Assembly: GCA_949152475.1 (NCBI GenBank)
Contig: OX424568.1
Location: 6,981,667 to 7,045,666 of the forward strand
Length of the DNA: 64,000 nt
Reading direction: 5' to 3'
DNA from: Terebella lapidaria
Lineage: Eukaryota > Annelida > Polychaeta > Terebellida > Terebellidae
Part shown: one piece after another, positions 53,638 to 64,000 of the stretch
Numbering within the stretch: position 1 is the stretch's first letter
How the letters are laid out: each line of letters opens with the position of its first letter
The notes under the pieces: generated by a model
The model's database searches: none
Seen by the model: the letters and a program-made list of their open reading frames with translations, nothing else
What the model was told of the DNA's origin: nothing
Translations under genes and position numbers: made by a program

Positions 53638-53760
53638 TTGCCCGAGAGCGTTAGACAGATAATACAACAGCACCAGTACTGCGGCTCGAACCACAAACCT
53701 GCTCGTTACGAGGCAGGTGCCTTACCCACTGCGCTCCCTTCCCTCAACACAAGATGTCTT
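53638..53760 (-). repeat. tRNA-derived SINE (or tRNA pseudogene)
   Basis: The - strand reads AGCGCAGTGGGTAAGG (A-box-like), CCTGCCTCGTAACGAGCAGG (anticodon-arm-like) and GTGGTTCGAGCCGC (B-box), correctly ordered and spaced for a tRNA head. The acceptor stem is not intact, so a SINE head is more likely than a working tRNA. Confidence 0.6.
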
Positions 53761-53879
53761 TGTGCTGGTGGTGAAGAATATATAATGTTGTATAGCATGT
53801 GTTGTGAGTTGAAATTGTATAACCAACGTTACCATCAGCCAATAGAGGATTTGTCAATGTCCTCTTTGGACAATGTGAT

Positions 53880-55320
53880 TTAAGGCAAAATGTAGTTTGG
53901 GACGAAATTTTTTCCAACTTGGATGTGCATAATCAGTTCCAGATCAGTATGCTGCACTGGCAGAACATTGCTTCATTCAACATCGAAATTGAAGTTTGGT
54001 TCATCTGGACATATCAACGTTAACATTGTTATCTCGGTAACTACAAGGCTGAACCAGCGAACAAAGATGTGGCTCGGGTTCACAGAGGTCCTCATAGAAG
54101 ACAATTCATTTAACTTCATCATAATTCAGAAGTATTTGAGGGCAACATGATATGTGCATGCTAAAAATGCTCCAGTTTTTTTTATCTCCTTGACACTGTT
54201 TCTCAGTCTAATACACCCATGTACTGTATGAGATATTGAATACTTTATTATTCTCGCTAGTCAAGTGAAACTGCCAACTAATTTTTGAGTATTTTGAAGT
54301 AGCTATTTTATAGCTGTAACTTTGTGTTCGTGAGCCATGAGCCTGGCGTCCATCAGACCATTATCGTATAGCGATGTCTTCTAAACGCTGGTACGCTGGT
54401 ATACTGGTACAAGCAATGTGAGGCTTATTGAGGCATACACGAAATGAGCAGTATTGTTGAGTTCATGCACCTTGTAATGCATACCAGCATACCAGTGTAC
54501 CAGCGTTTAGAAGACATCGATCGTATAGACTCTATACATGTATGTACTTTTTGAATTCCACACAAGAAGACCACAAGATAATGAAAAGAAATGTGAGGTG
54601 AAAGTGTAAAAATTATTCTCAATAATATTGCAATACCGTAATGTCCATGATCACCATATTGTATGGTTAACTATTGAATACTCACTGCTCAGTGTGTGCG
54701 AGGTTGTTGTTGAATAGTTGAGGGGGGGGGGGGGGGGTTGGTCGGGGAGGGTATTTTTGATGGATGTGACATATTCTGAACAGTTATGATCTGACCTGAA
54801 TTTACATTCACCAGATGGGGTAGGGCCGTAACGCGTGGCAACAAACAAAACACTGTTTCAATCCTGGCAAGGCAGGTAAATCGTCACCTCTATAAAATCG
54901 GTCACAGAATATCAACATTTATAAGAGATCCAAGGTAGGTGCCATCACACGTGTGTTTGAATTTGCTGGATATCACTTGTACTTATGAAAAATCGTCATA
55001 TTGACCATAACCAACATAAACCTGGGTAATGTGTGCCTCACCAGGAAAATCAATATGTGCATGCACGGACTGGTTTGAGTTGTCAACCTGTTTGTCATTG
55101 TAATTTTAGCCCCGTGCAGCCTGAGCGACTCCGCGTCGCTCGGGCTGAGCCTCGTGGTGCCACTGTCGAGGACCTTGCTGGACTAATTGCTACCGAGTTA
55201 AGCCAGTGATAACATTACCGATATTATGTCACAAACTCACATGGTAGCAAATATTGAGCAAGAAAAAACACACACCATGATTCTTTGTGGAAAGTGCAAC
55301 TGAAACACATTTTTGCGAGG
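53880..55320 (+). other. Intergenic DNA, no gene seen
   Basis: Contains the hairpin at 54372-54520 and a ~16-G run at 54722-54738; otherwise short ORFs without features. Confidence 0.5.
54372..54520 (+). repeat. Near-perfect 38-bp stem inverted repeat
   Basis: CGATGTCTTCTAAACGCTGG and the following bases to 54409 pair with 54481-54520 with two mismatches; loop ~70 nt. Confidence 0.9.
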
Positions 55321-55326
55321 ATACTG

Positions 55327-55454
55327 GGCCCATGTAGCGCAGGTTACGATTTCTTCTAAATTCAATGAAGATTAAAAATGTGCCAGACGGGTTAAATATG
55401 GTATACATTCAGAGGGTGAGTAGTATTAGTAGAGTAAGGTGCGCTACTTGGGCC
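55327..55454 (+). mobile_element. MITE of the 125-bp family
   Basis: Ends GGCCCATGTAGCGC and GCGCTACTTGGGCC. The interior TTCAATGAAGATTAAAAATG matches the other copies. Flanks GGATACTG and GGATATGG are a probable 8-bp target duplication with two changes. Confidence 0.8.
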
Positions 55455-55878
55455 GGATATGGCGCAACTCGAAAAAAAATGCGGATGAGAATTAATTCAT
55501 GCATGGACAAGCTCCATCCCAGTAATGGATGTATTATGATATACATGTAGGAATATTTACGAGAATTATTTCAATACTGAATATGACGATCAAGAAATGT
55601 TTCAATCAGAGAATCACAACAATACTGGTAGAACTCACCATTATTTGGGGTAGGCGCCTACAGTAGTGGATGCAGACGTGGTACACGTTATTATAAGATT
55701 ATGAATTAGAATATATTCCAGCAACTGGGATGAAAAAAATAGTTGTAAATGTTTTGAATGGATATATCAATAAGAATGTCATATATTTATTACTTTAATG
55801 AATAATACAAAATAACCTTGTCAGAAAGATATCATGAATAATAATATGCACTGCTGTTTTATAGAACTACTAACCACC

Positions 55879-57645
55879 ATGGCGGAACGTCCAGTAGCCT
55901 TGACTACAGAAGAGTTACTCCGTGGTCTGGAGTGTCCCGTCTGTCAGGAACATTACAGAGATCCCAGGATACTCAAATGTGGACACACTCTGTGTCTCAA
56001 GCCTTGTCTCGAGCAGATTGTCGCTGGAAAACAGAGCTTCAAGTGTCCAGAGTGCAGAACTCAACATGACGTCCCATCTGGTGGCATTGGCAGCATTCTG
56101 AAGAATGTTGCCCTTTCAAGGCAACTCGACGTCAGACCAGAAACATCAACATCAGACAAAAAATCCTCAAACTGTCCTATTTGTGGAGAAGATGATGACC
56201 TGAGAAAATGTGGGCATTGTCAAGTATTGATGTGTTTAGATTGTGTGAATGAACACGTGCCTTTGTACAGAAAGCTGTTAAAAAGGAAAGCCGTTGCAAT
56301 GTTGCAGGAAGCAACTGGTGTGATAACAAATTTCTCTAATGACACAGAACTGGAACTATCCTTGAGACATAATGTTGAAGAAGTTGTCAAACAAATTGAT
56401 GAGGCTGAGGAACGTGCCATAAAACTCATCACGAGCAAAGCTGCGTCTCTACGAAAAGACGTGCAGTCAACCCACCGATCACATTTAGTGGACATAGCAT
56501 CAATGAAGAATTCTCTAGCTGATGAATGGGTACATTTTGCCTCTTGCTGCCGGGAGGATGAAAAGGCTTTGTGTGACTCTGATGATAAACTACCAACAAA
56601 AAAGCTGAGAAAAATTAGTGAACGATTATCGAAGGTACCCAAACACACTAAACAAGGTCCAGATGGCATTGATAACTATGATTGCAAGGATTTTGTCACT
56701 GATTTCCGGTGTCTACAAGAGGCAGTGGATAAATGCTTCACACTTCATAATCGCGCTAACAAATCAGTTCATGCTGTCACACAAAATCCTTGTGAATCTG
56801 TAGGTGCAGTCTCACAGCCAGTGGATGTTGATATTTTGTCCAAAGACATGTCACAAATCATACAGACCTTCAGAACACCAACAGATTCAATACCGTTGCG
56901 CGGCCCTCAAGCTATAGATGTGGATGACAAGACTGGAGATGTGGTTGTAGCAGACACAAGTAACAACCGAATCCTGAAATTTGATTCCAGGGGAAAGCTC
57001 GTTGTGTGTTTTGGTTCAGAAGGATCTGGTTCTGATCGGTTTAATTATCCGTGTGACATTGTGGTTAATGACGAGAGTCAGATGATTGTGTGTGATAACG
57101 GTAACCAGCGCATCAAGATACACAACAGTGACGGGTCTCTCCACTCTGTCCTGGGAGTCGGTGTTATCTGGAGTAACATGTTCAAGGATCCACGCGGTAT
57201 TGCTCTGGATGGTGACGGTAACATCCATGTCTGTGACTGGGGTGACTCTCGGGTGCATGTTATCACACAGAGTGGTGCTCGTGTGTGTAGGTATCGTATT
57301 ACAGATGGACGTAAACCTTCGAGGATAAGCATCACTGAAGACGGCAAGATATGTATTCTTTCTTCCATGTATCCGGTAAACCACATGGACATACTCGACG
57401 AGCAGCATAAACCAGTAACAAGGTGGAAGGTCCCGTGGGGATCCTACGATTTGTGTGCTACCAGAGACCATGTCTTGGTGTGTGATGCGGACACTAGCAA
57501 AGTACATGTCTACAACTTCAGAGGGGAAGAGGTGAAGGTGTTTGACGGAAGCAAGGTCCCTGGATGTCAGAGAACACGTGGACTGGTAGTGGACAGACAG
57601 GGGAATGTGTATGTAGCGTGTGAAGAGGCTGTGATCAAATTTTGA
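55879..57645 (+). CDS. TRIM-NHL copy C, intact (RING, one B-box-like finger, coiled coil, NHL)
   Basis: Probable RING-type E3 ubiquitin ligase, 588 residues. I prefer ACCATGG at 55879 over the Met at 55834, because an acceptor (CTGTTTTATAG) ends at 55864 and copies A and C share the protein only from MAE onward. RING: C19, C22, C34, H36, C39, C43, C56 and C59; the C39-C43 spacing is three residues instead of the usual two. One zinc finger (C99, C102, C111, C114, C119, C122, H126) has no clear second His. A coiled coil spans about 135-290. NHL blades from about 330 to the end include RGPQAIDVDDKTGDVVVADT, DPRGIALDGDGNIHVCDW and TRGLVVDRQGNVYVACE. Its partner or substrate cannot be read from sequence. 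Confidence 0.92.
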   Translation: MAERPVALTTEELLRGLECPVCQEHYRDPRILKCGHTLCLKPCLEQIVAGKQSFKCPECRTQHDVPSGGIGSILKNVALSRQLDVRPETSTSDKKSSNCPICGEDDDLRKCGHCQVLMCLDCVNEHVPLYRKLLKRKAVAMLQEATGVITNFSNDTELELSLRHNVEEVVKQIDEAEERAIKLITSKAASLRKDVQSTHRSHLVDIASMKNSLADEWVHFASCCREDEKALCDSDDKLPTKKLRKISERLSKVPKHTKQGPDGIDNYDCKDFVTDFRCLQEAVDKCFTLHNRANKSVHAVTQNPCESVGAVSQPVDVDILSKDMSQIIQTFRTPTDSIPLRGPQAIDVDDKTGDVVVADTSNNRILKFDSRGKLVVCFGSEGSGSDRFNYPCDIVVNDESQMIVCDNGNQRIKIHNSDGSLHSVLGVGVIWSNMFKDPRGIALDGDGNIHVCDWGDSRVHVITQSGARVCRYRITDGRKPSRISITEDGKICILSSMYPVNHMDILDEQHKPVTRWKVPWGSYDLCATRDHVLVCDADTSKVHVYNFRGEEVKVFDGSKVPGCQRTRGLVVDRQGNVYVACEEAVIKF

Positions 57646-58490
57646 GGAATTAGACAGTTACATGGGGAAAATTTAAAAAATTTTAACAGAGATATTCTGG
57701 ATAGATATGAGGTAGATCTATGTAATTACATTGTATAACTATATATATATAATATATGGATTTACATGCAATGTTTATTAAGTGAATGAACAGCTTTATA
57801 TTGTTAATTGCACATGATAAAACATATCACAGATAACTCATCATTCTGCGTTTCAATATGTGGTTGAATCCCTCAAATATCACAAGCAGACACAAGGATT
57901 CACATGACTAAATATTTTCGTTTATTTTATCTAGGAGAAATTTTCTTAACACATACCACTCTGACACTGAGATTCAGACCCCGTACACATGTTTACTGCC
58001 TTCCATCACGAGCCATCCACTGAGGGGTGAGATGGAATAATCATTAACGAAGATTAGAAAAGTAAACAGCAATTTGATAAATCCCTGATATGTGGACATA
58101 CATAATCTTTCAGTAGCGTATTCTGAAGGTGTTACTTTAGATGGAATAAGCATTAACGAAGACTAGAAAAAAAAACAGCAATTTGATAAATCCCTGATAC
58201 GTGGACATACATAATCTTTCAGTAGCGTATTCTGAAGGTGTTACTTCATAACGTTTGTGTATATATTGTAGAAAGAGATAATCTTCTTCAGAGCATGTAC
58301 AAATTTTGTGCTATTCCAATATCATTGTTTGTGTGAATGACTATATCTGGTGACATTGTTTCATATATATATGTATGCAAAAAAACATTAACATCCTCGT
58401 CCAGATAAGATGTGCTGCTCCATGACACGCTCAATGGAAGAATGACATTCAATCGACCTCTCACCTCTTCATAGAATAGAATAGAAGAAT
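57646..58490 (+). other. Downstream flank of copy C with a 109-bp tandem duplication
   Basis: Matches the flank of copy A. About 58030-58250 contains two copies of a block (AACGAAGA(T/C)TAGAAA...GTATTCTGAAGGTGTTACTT), period 109 bp. A MITE-family fragment (AGATGTGCTGCTCCATGACA) lies near 58407. Confidence 0.65.
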
Positions 58491-59366
58491 AGAATAATGT
58501 TTATTCGACAGCCTTAACATAAATTACATATATACTTACAAATTTGTGAACATTGTGAACATTTACCTAAACTTACAAAATTTTGATAGCTTGTACCATA
58601 TACAGACATATTAAGAATAAAATTTATATTAACTATTAACGATACATGGCTAATGTAACAGAAACAAGGGTATTTAATGAGACTGCCGAGAGACCAATGC
58701 AAAGCCTAGGGGCTAAATTACGCATGGCTCCGAAAACGTGGAAACTTATCAACTAATGAAGACGGCAAAAAATGTAAACTTACATTATAAGAAACTTACA
58801 TACAACAGAAGAACGTGTGGTCTGGTTTGTTGTGGGGGTCGGGGTCGGGAACATGGCAAACAAACAAAATTAAAGGTGGCAATTTGTGTAGAAAATATGC
58901 ATGACTATGGTGGCGAAAGAATGACAGGATGAATGTATACATTATGATAAAATGAATTCACATCACGCTATGAGAGCGTTATGACATCCAACTAGTGGCG
59001 TTCTATTTGCAGTCTCTACAAAATTGATTACTGCAATGAACTTTTTCGGAATAATTCAATAAAAAGGAATTTTTACTTTTCTCTTCAATACACCAATAGA
59101 AACCGAAAGATGATCTGGATATTGCTCGGTCCATTTATTCCATATAGATGGAAATTTGAAAATAGGAAATCTGCCTGAGAATTTTATTATTTGCTTGACG
59201 CACATACAATAAATTTGATTGCCTTGTTGTTCGGGTGTTTTGAATTGCATTATTTGTTGGGAACATTCCACAGAATGATGCTGGTAGCTTATTTTTAGTA
59301 TACTTAGCCAAGAAAAGTGTTGTTTCATATTCATATAAATCTGTGAGTTGAGAATTTGATATTTTT
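58491..59366 (+). other. Intergenic DNA, no gene seen
   Basis: AT-rich; includes a short AATAG repeat near 58470-58497. Confidence 0.5.
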
Positions 59367-59621
59367 AGGTTACCGCCCTTTTGGTCCGCTAACCTATTGG
59401 CATGGCGTTGCGTCCGGCGTCCGGCGTCGGCGTCGTCCACATTTTCATCTTTTTTGTTTACGGACCAATCTTTCTGAAATTTTGCACAAAAATAATTCAA
59501 GGAGGTATTTTTTAGTTTTTTGATTTTCGCAAGTTTTTCAAAATGGCGGCCGTTTTTGTCGAAAATCGGCCAATTTTGGACTTTGGCGGCCATTTTCTCA
59601 AAATCTGTTCAGTAACTTTTT

Positions 59622-61469
59622 AGGTTACCGGACCTATGGTCCGATAACCTATTGGCATGGCGTTGCGTCCGTCGTCCGTCGTCGTCTGTCGTCGTCGTCG
59701 TCGTCGTCCACATTTTTATCTTTTTTGTTTACGGGCGAATTTTTCTGAAATTTTACAGAAAAATACTTAAAAATAATTCAAGAAGGAGGTATTTTTTAGT
59801 TTTTTGATTTTCGCTTTTTCTTCAAAATGGCGGCCGTTTTCGACGAAAAATGCCTGATTTTGGACTTTGGCGGCCATTTTCTCAAAATCTGTTCAGTAAC
59901 TTTTTTTCTTTTTGATACATAAGACTCCTCATATGTACTTCTATGATGTCTGTAAATTTCGTTGCGCTTGAATCGCTCGAAGTGGGCCATTTTGGCCCAA
60001 ACTCGGCCGAAATGGGACTTTCCCATGTTAAATTCTCCTATGCTTTATAATGGGACACATTATGCCTAATATCTCACTTGATATTGAGATTAGAGACTAG
60101 GAATCAATTGTGGACATATAGGAAATGATATATGCTGAATATTCTCGTGACCTTGAATTTGACCTCTGACCTTGGTTTCAAAGTTAGAGCGGCCGTTTTC
60201 GTCGAAAAATGGCCAATTTTGGACTTTGACGGTCGTTTTCTCAAAATCTGTTCAGTAACTTTTTTTTTCATTGATGAAAAACACTCCTCATATGTACCCC
60301 TGTGACATGTATAAATTTCGTTTCCCTTGAATCGCTTAAAGTGGGCCATTTTGGGTCCAAACTCGGCCCAAATGTGACTCCCATGTTAAATTTTCGTATG
60401 CTTTATAATGGCACACATTAAGCCTAATATCTCACTTAATATTGAAATTAGAGACTAGGAATGAATTGTGGACATATAGGAAATGATATATGCTGAATAT
60501 TCTCGTGACCTTGAATTTGACCTTTGACCTCATTTTCAAGGTCACAGGACAAAATGGCTAATATCTCGCTTATTATCGACTTTACAGCTTAGGAATCAAT
60601 TGTGAACATATAGGAAATGATATATGCTGAATATTCTCGTGACCTTGAATTTGACCTTTGGCCTCATTTTCAAGGTCACATGACAAAATGGCTAATATCT
60701 CGCTTATTATCGACTTTACAGTTTAGGAATCAATTGTGAACATATAGGAAATGATATATGCTGAATATTTTCATGACCTTGAATTTGACCCTGACCTCAT
60801 TTCCAAGGTCACAGGACAAAATTGCTAATATCTCGCTTATTATCGACTTTACAGCTTAGGAATCAATTGTGAACATATAGGAAATGATATATGCTGAATA
60901 TTCTCATGACCTTGAATTTGACCTTTGACCTCATTTTCAAGGTCACAGGACAAAATTGCTAATATCTCGCTTATTATCGACTTTACAGCTTAGGAATCAA
61001 TTGTGAACATATAGGAAATGATATATGCTGAATATTCTCATGACCTTGAATTTGACCTTTGACCTCATTTTCAAGGTCACAGGACAAAATGGCCAATATC
61101 TTGCTTATTAGCGCCTTTACAGCTTAGAAATCAATTGTGAACATATAGGAAATGATATATTCTGAATATTTTAATGATATTGAATTTGACCTTTGACCTA
61201 AATTTCAAGGTCAGTCATTTTATTTTCAAAATCAGATTACAAAATGGCTTATATCTCGCTTATTATCAAATTTACAGCTTATGGGTCCATAGTGAACATA
61301 TAGGAAATGATGTATGCTGAATAGTTTGGTGATCTAAAATTTAACCTTTGATCCCATTTTCAAGGTTAGAGATATGGCGATTTCAGTGGTCACCTTGAAT
61401 TTGACCTTCAACTTTCTCGGCTTGACTCTGTATATTTCTCCGGTAACCTTTCTAGCCCATTGGGCTAAG
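59622..61469 (+). mobile_element. Helentron/HINE-like element, same family, nested inner copy
   Basis: Left hairpin AGGTTACCGGACC...GGTCCGATAACC with GTC-rich microsatellite; right end CTCCGGTAACC and AGCCCATTGGGCT. Sits in a T run of the outer copy, between CTGTTCAGTAACTTTT and TTTTCTTTTTGATACATAAC, which are adjacent in the inner copy's own body. Confidence 0.88.
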
Positions 61470-62830
61470 TTTTTTTCTTTTTGATACATAACACTCCTAA
61501 AATGTACTCCTATGATGTCTATAAATTTCGTCGCGCTTGAATCGCTCGAAGTGGGCCATTTTGGCCCATACTCGGCCCAAATGGGACTTTCCCATGTTAA
61601 ATTCTCCTATGCTTTATAATGGGACACACATAAAGCCTAATATCTCACTTAATATTGAGATTAGAGACTAGGAATCAATTGTGGACATATAGGAAATGAT
61701 ATATGCTGAATATTCTCGTGACCTTGAATTTGACCTCTGACCTCGGTTTCAAGGTCATAGCGGCCGTTCTCGTCGAAAATGGCTAATTTTGGACTTTGAT
61801 GGTCGTTTTCTCAAAATCTGTTCAGTAACTTTTTTTCTTATTGATGCATAACACACCTCATATGTACTTCTGTGACATGTATAAACTTTGTTGCGCTTGA
61901 ATCACTCGAAGTGGGCCATTTTGGGCCCAAACTTTCCCATGTTAAATTTTCCTATGCTTTATAATGGGACACATTAAGCCTTATATCTCCCTTAATATTG
62001 AGATTAGAGACTAGGAATCAATTGTGAACATATAGGAAATGATATATGCTGAATATTCTCGTGACCTTGAATTTGACCTTTGACCTCATTTTCAAGGTCA
62101 CAGGACAAAATGGCTAATATCTCGCTTATTATCGACTTTACAGCTTAGAAATCAATTGTGAACATATAGGAAATGATATATGCTGAATATTCTCAAGACC
62201 TTGAATTTGACCTTTGACCTCATTTTCAATGTCACAGGACAAAATGGCTAATATCTCGCTTATTATCGACTTTACAGCTTAGGAATCTATTGTGAACATA
62301 TAGGAAATGATATATGCTGAATATTCTCGTGACCTTGAATTTGACCTTTGACCTCATTTCCAAGGTCACAGGACAAAATTGCTAATATCTCGCTTATTAT
62401 CGGCTTTACGGCTTAGGAATCAATTGTGAACATATAGGAAATGATATATGCTGAATATTCTCGTGACCTTGAATTTGACCTTTGACCTCATTTTCAAGGT
62501 CACAGGACAAAATGGCCAATATCTTGCTTATTAGCGACTTTGCAGTTTAGGAATCAATTGTGAACATATAGGAAATTATATATGCTGAATATTCTAGTGA
62601 CCTTAAATTTGACCCTTGACCTAAATTTCAAGGTTAGTCATTTTATTTTCGAGGTCAGAATACAAAATGGCTTAGATCTCGCTTATTATCAAATTTACAG
62701 CTTAGGGGTCCGTAGTGAACATATAGGAAATGATGTATGCTGAATATTTTGGTGATCTAGAATTTGACCTTTGATCTCATTTTCAAGGTCAGAGAACAAA
62801 ATGGCTAATATATCGCTTATTATCATCTTT
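60110..62830 (+). repeat. ~134-bp tandem arrays dense in nuclear-receptor-like sites
   Basis: About nine units in the inner element and about eight in the outer. A typical unit (60501-60634) holds TGACCTTGA (60506-60514), TGACCTTTGACCT (60518-60530) and TCAAGGTCA (60536-60544), then AGGACAAAATGGCTAATATC and AGGAAATGATATATGCTGAA. Confidence 0.93.
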
Positions 62831-63345
62831 ACATCTGCCCCTGATGACGCCAGTGTGTCTTTGGATAAACTATTTGGTAGGGTTTTGTTTCTATTGCAAA
62901 ATGTTGTATTTTACGTTTCTTATTGGCATCATCAAAATTTGATTGTATTGGTGGTAATAGATTGATACTTACATTTATACCACTGAGTCGGTGTCACTGC
63001 TGGCGGACGTTAAATCTGTCCCCGAGGATACCATCAACTCAGTAGCCTTCGGGCTTGTGATTGGGTACTTTTGTACTTGTCATGTATCTATTCCATGGGG
63101 TTAGATTCGGATTTCTAAATTATTTTCATAGGTTGCTGGGCAGTTGTATACTAATTCCATCTGGTGTACAGTAGAAACAACTACATTTAACACATTGTCT
63201 GCCCCTGAAGACGCCAGTGTGTCTTTGGATAAACTGTTTGGTCGGGCTTTGTTTGTTTCTATTGTAAAATGTAGTATTTTACGTTTCTTATTGGCATCAT
63301 CAAAATCTGATTGTATTGGTGGTAATAGATTGATACTTACATTTA
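62828..63345 (+). repeat. Two ~150-bp direct repeats around a ~220-bp unique segment
   Basis: About 62828-62977 and 63199-63345 share CTGCCCCTGA(T/A)GACGCCAGT, GTCTTTGGATAAACT and TTGGTGGTAATAGATTGATA. They interrupt the 134-bp array. The internal segment holds GTGTCACTGCTGGCGGACGT. Nature unknown. Confidence 0.85.
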
Positions 63346-63636
63346 CAGCATAGGAATCAATTGCGAATATAGAGGAATGATATATACTGAATATTTTCAT
63401 GACCTTGAACTTGAACTTTGACCTAATTTTCAAGGTCACATCACAGAATGGCTAATGTCTCACTTATTATCGACTTTACAGCTTAGGAATTTATTGTGGA
63501 CATACTAGAAGTGATATATTTGTTGAAAATTTCATGGCCTAGAATTTATCAATGACTTTATTTTCAAGGTCACTGGACAAAAGGCTAATATCTAAAATGT
63601 ATATTGTCCGGTAACCTTTCTAAGCCCTTGGGCTAA

Positions 63637-63923
63637 TTTTTTTAATAGGGGTTATATTAGTTGACTATAGAAGAAAATAGGAGCAGCATAACCCAACTTG
63701 GGACACAACAACATAACTATATAAAGTCAGTTACATTGAATCACTCTATGTCATCAGAGAAGTCATATTTAACTCAAAATTAACGTACACAGACCGTTTC
63801 ACTGCATACTGTATTGTCACTTTATCTTCATCTTTACTAATTTTGCGAGTACTACATGTACGATTCAATCATGATTATATCTTTTATCTAGATTACTCAT
63901 TGAATTATTATTATCATTATTAA

Positions 63924-63973
<50 letters not shown>

Positions 63974-64000
63974 ATATTTCTACACATTTGTCCCCTGATA
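63637..64000 (+). other. Window end: MITE fragment and (ATT)n tract
   Basis: Near 63665-63705 is a fragment of the 125-bp MITE family (GAAGAAAATAGGAGCAGCAT, CCAACTTGGG). About 63905-63969 is an ATT microsatellite. Confidence 0.7.

Larger units (their letters stand above)
59367..63636 (+). mobile_element. Helentron/HINE-like element, GGTTACC family, outer copy
   Basis: Left end AGGTTACCGCCC...GGTCCGCTAACC after a T run. Right end GTCCGGTAACC, hairpin AGCCCTTGGGCT and T run. Interrupted by the inner copy at 59622-61469. Carries its own ~134-bp tandem array (about 61670-62800). No transposase or helicase ORF, so non-autonomous. Confidence 0.8.

Noticed and set aside
57016..57507. 163-codon - strand ORF
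   Set aside because: Antisense shadow of the NHL region of TRIM copy C; the matching shadow in copy A is at 43899-44384.
59367..63636. Autonomous Helitron/Helentron
   Set aside because: No Rep/helicase coding sequence is present in any copy; all are non-autonomous.

Overview
This is animal nuclear DNA: spliced genes with GT-AG introns, in-intron genes on the opposite strand, and dense repeat-rich intergenic DNA. Protein families and repeat style (tandem-repeat-carrying Helentron-like elements, MITEs, TRIM-NHL paralogues) suggest a marine invertebrate bilaterian. A lophotrochozoan seems most likely, but a hemichordate or cephalochordate cannot be excluded, and I cannot name a species. No prokaryotic operon, CRISPR array or intact virus is visible.

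Layout. (1) 1-29231, + strand: the last 18 coding exons of a cullin-4 gene (584 residues; the N-terminus lies before the window). All splice phases are consistent through to the tyrosine- and asparagine-rich C-terminus ending in alanine. (2) Interleaved with it on the - strand, a three-exon secreted C-type lectin. Its first exon (9944-9302) sits in one CUL4 intron and its two lectin-domain exons (4294-4088, 3825-3572) in another, so three CUL4 exons fall inside the lectin intron. (3) Nested antisense in CUL4 intron 16, a single-coding-exon RING/B-box/coiled-coil/NHL protein (TRIM-NHL, 25788-23803) with a candidate TATA box and non-coding first exon near 26.7-26.47 kb. (4) 30.8-42.2 kb: a thick layer of nested Helentron/HINE-like repeats. 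(5) 42.7-58 kb: three + strand paralogues of a second TRIM-NHL type. Copy A is broken by two indels, copy B is decayed and split by a 949-bp hAT-like element, and copy C has an intact 588-residue reading frame. (6) 59.4-63.6 kb: one Helentron-like element inserted into another of the same family, both filled with a ~134-bp tandem repeat.

Most striking structures. A ~84-bp minisatellite (about 25 units) was made from the 3' end of a CUL4 exon plus its splice donor and a poly-G tract. A second minisatellite (~19 bp unit) begins exactly at another CUL4 splice donor. A ~134-bp satellite carries, in nearly every unit, a perfect or near-perfect cluster of nuclear-receptor sites. A 30-bp array is made of perfect palindromes. 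A 125-bp MITE family leaves perfect 8-bp target duplications.

How the genes relate: CUL4 is the scaffold of DDB1-type ubiquitin ligases, and TRIM-NHL proteins are RING ubiquitin ligases. Secreted lectins and expanded TRIM families are often innate-immune in invertebrates. The physical clustering itself does not prove a shared pathway.
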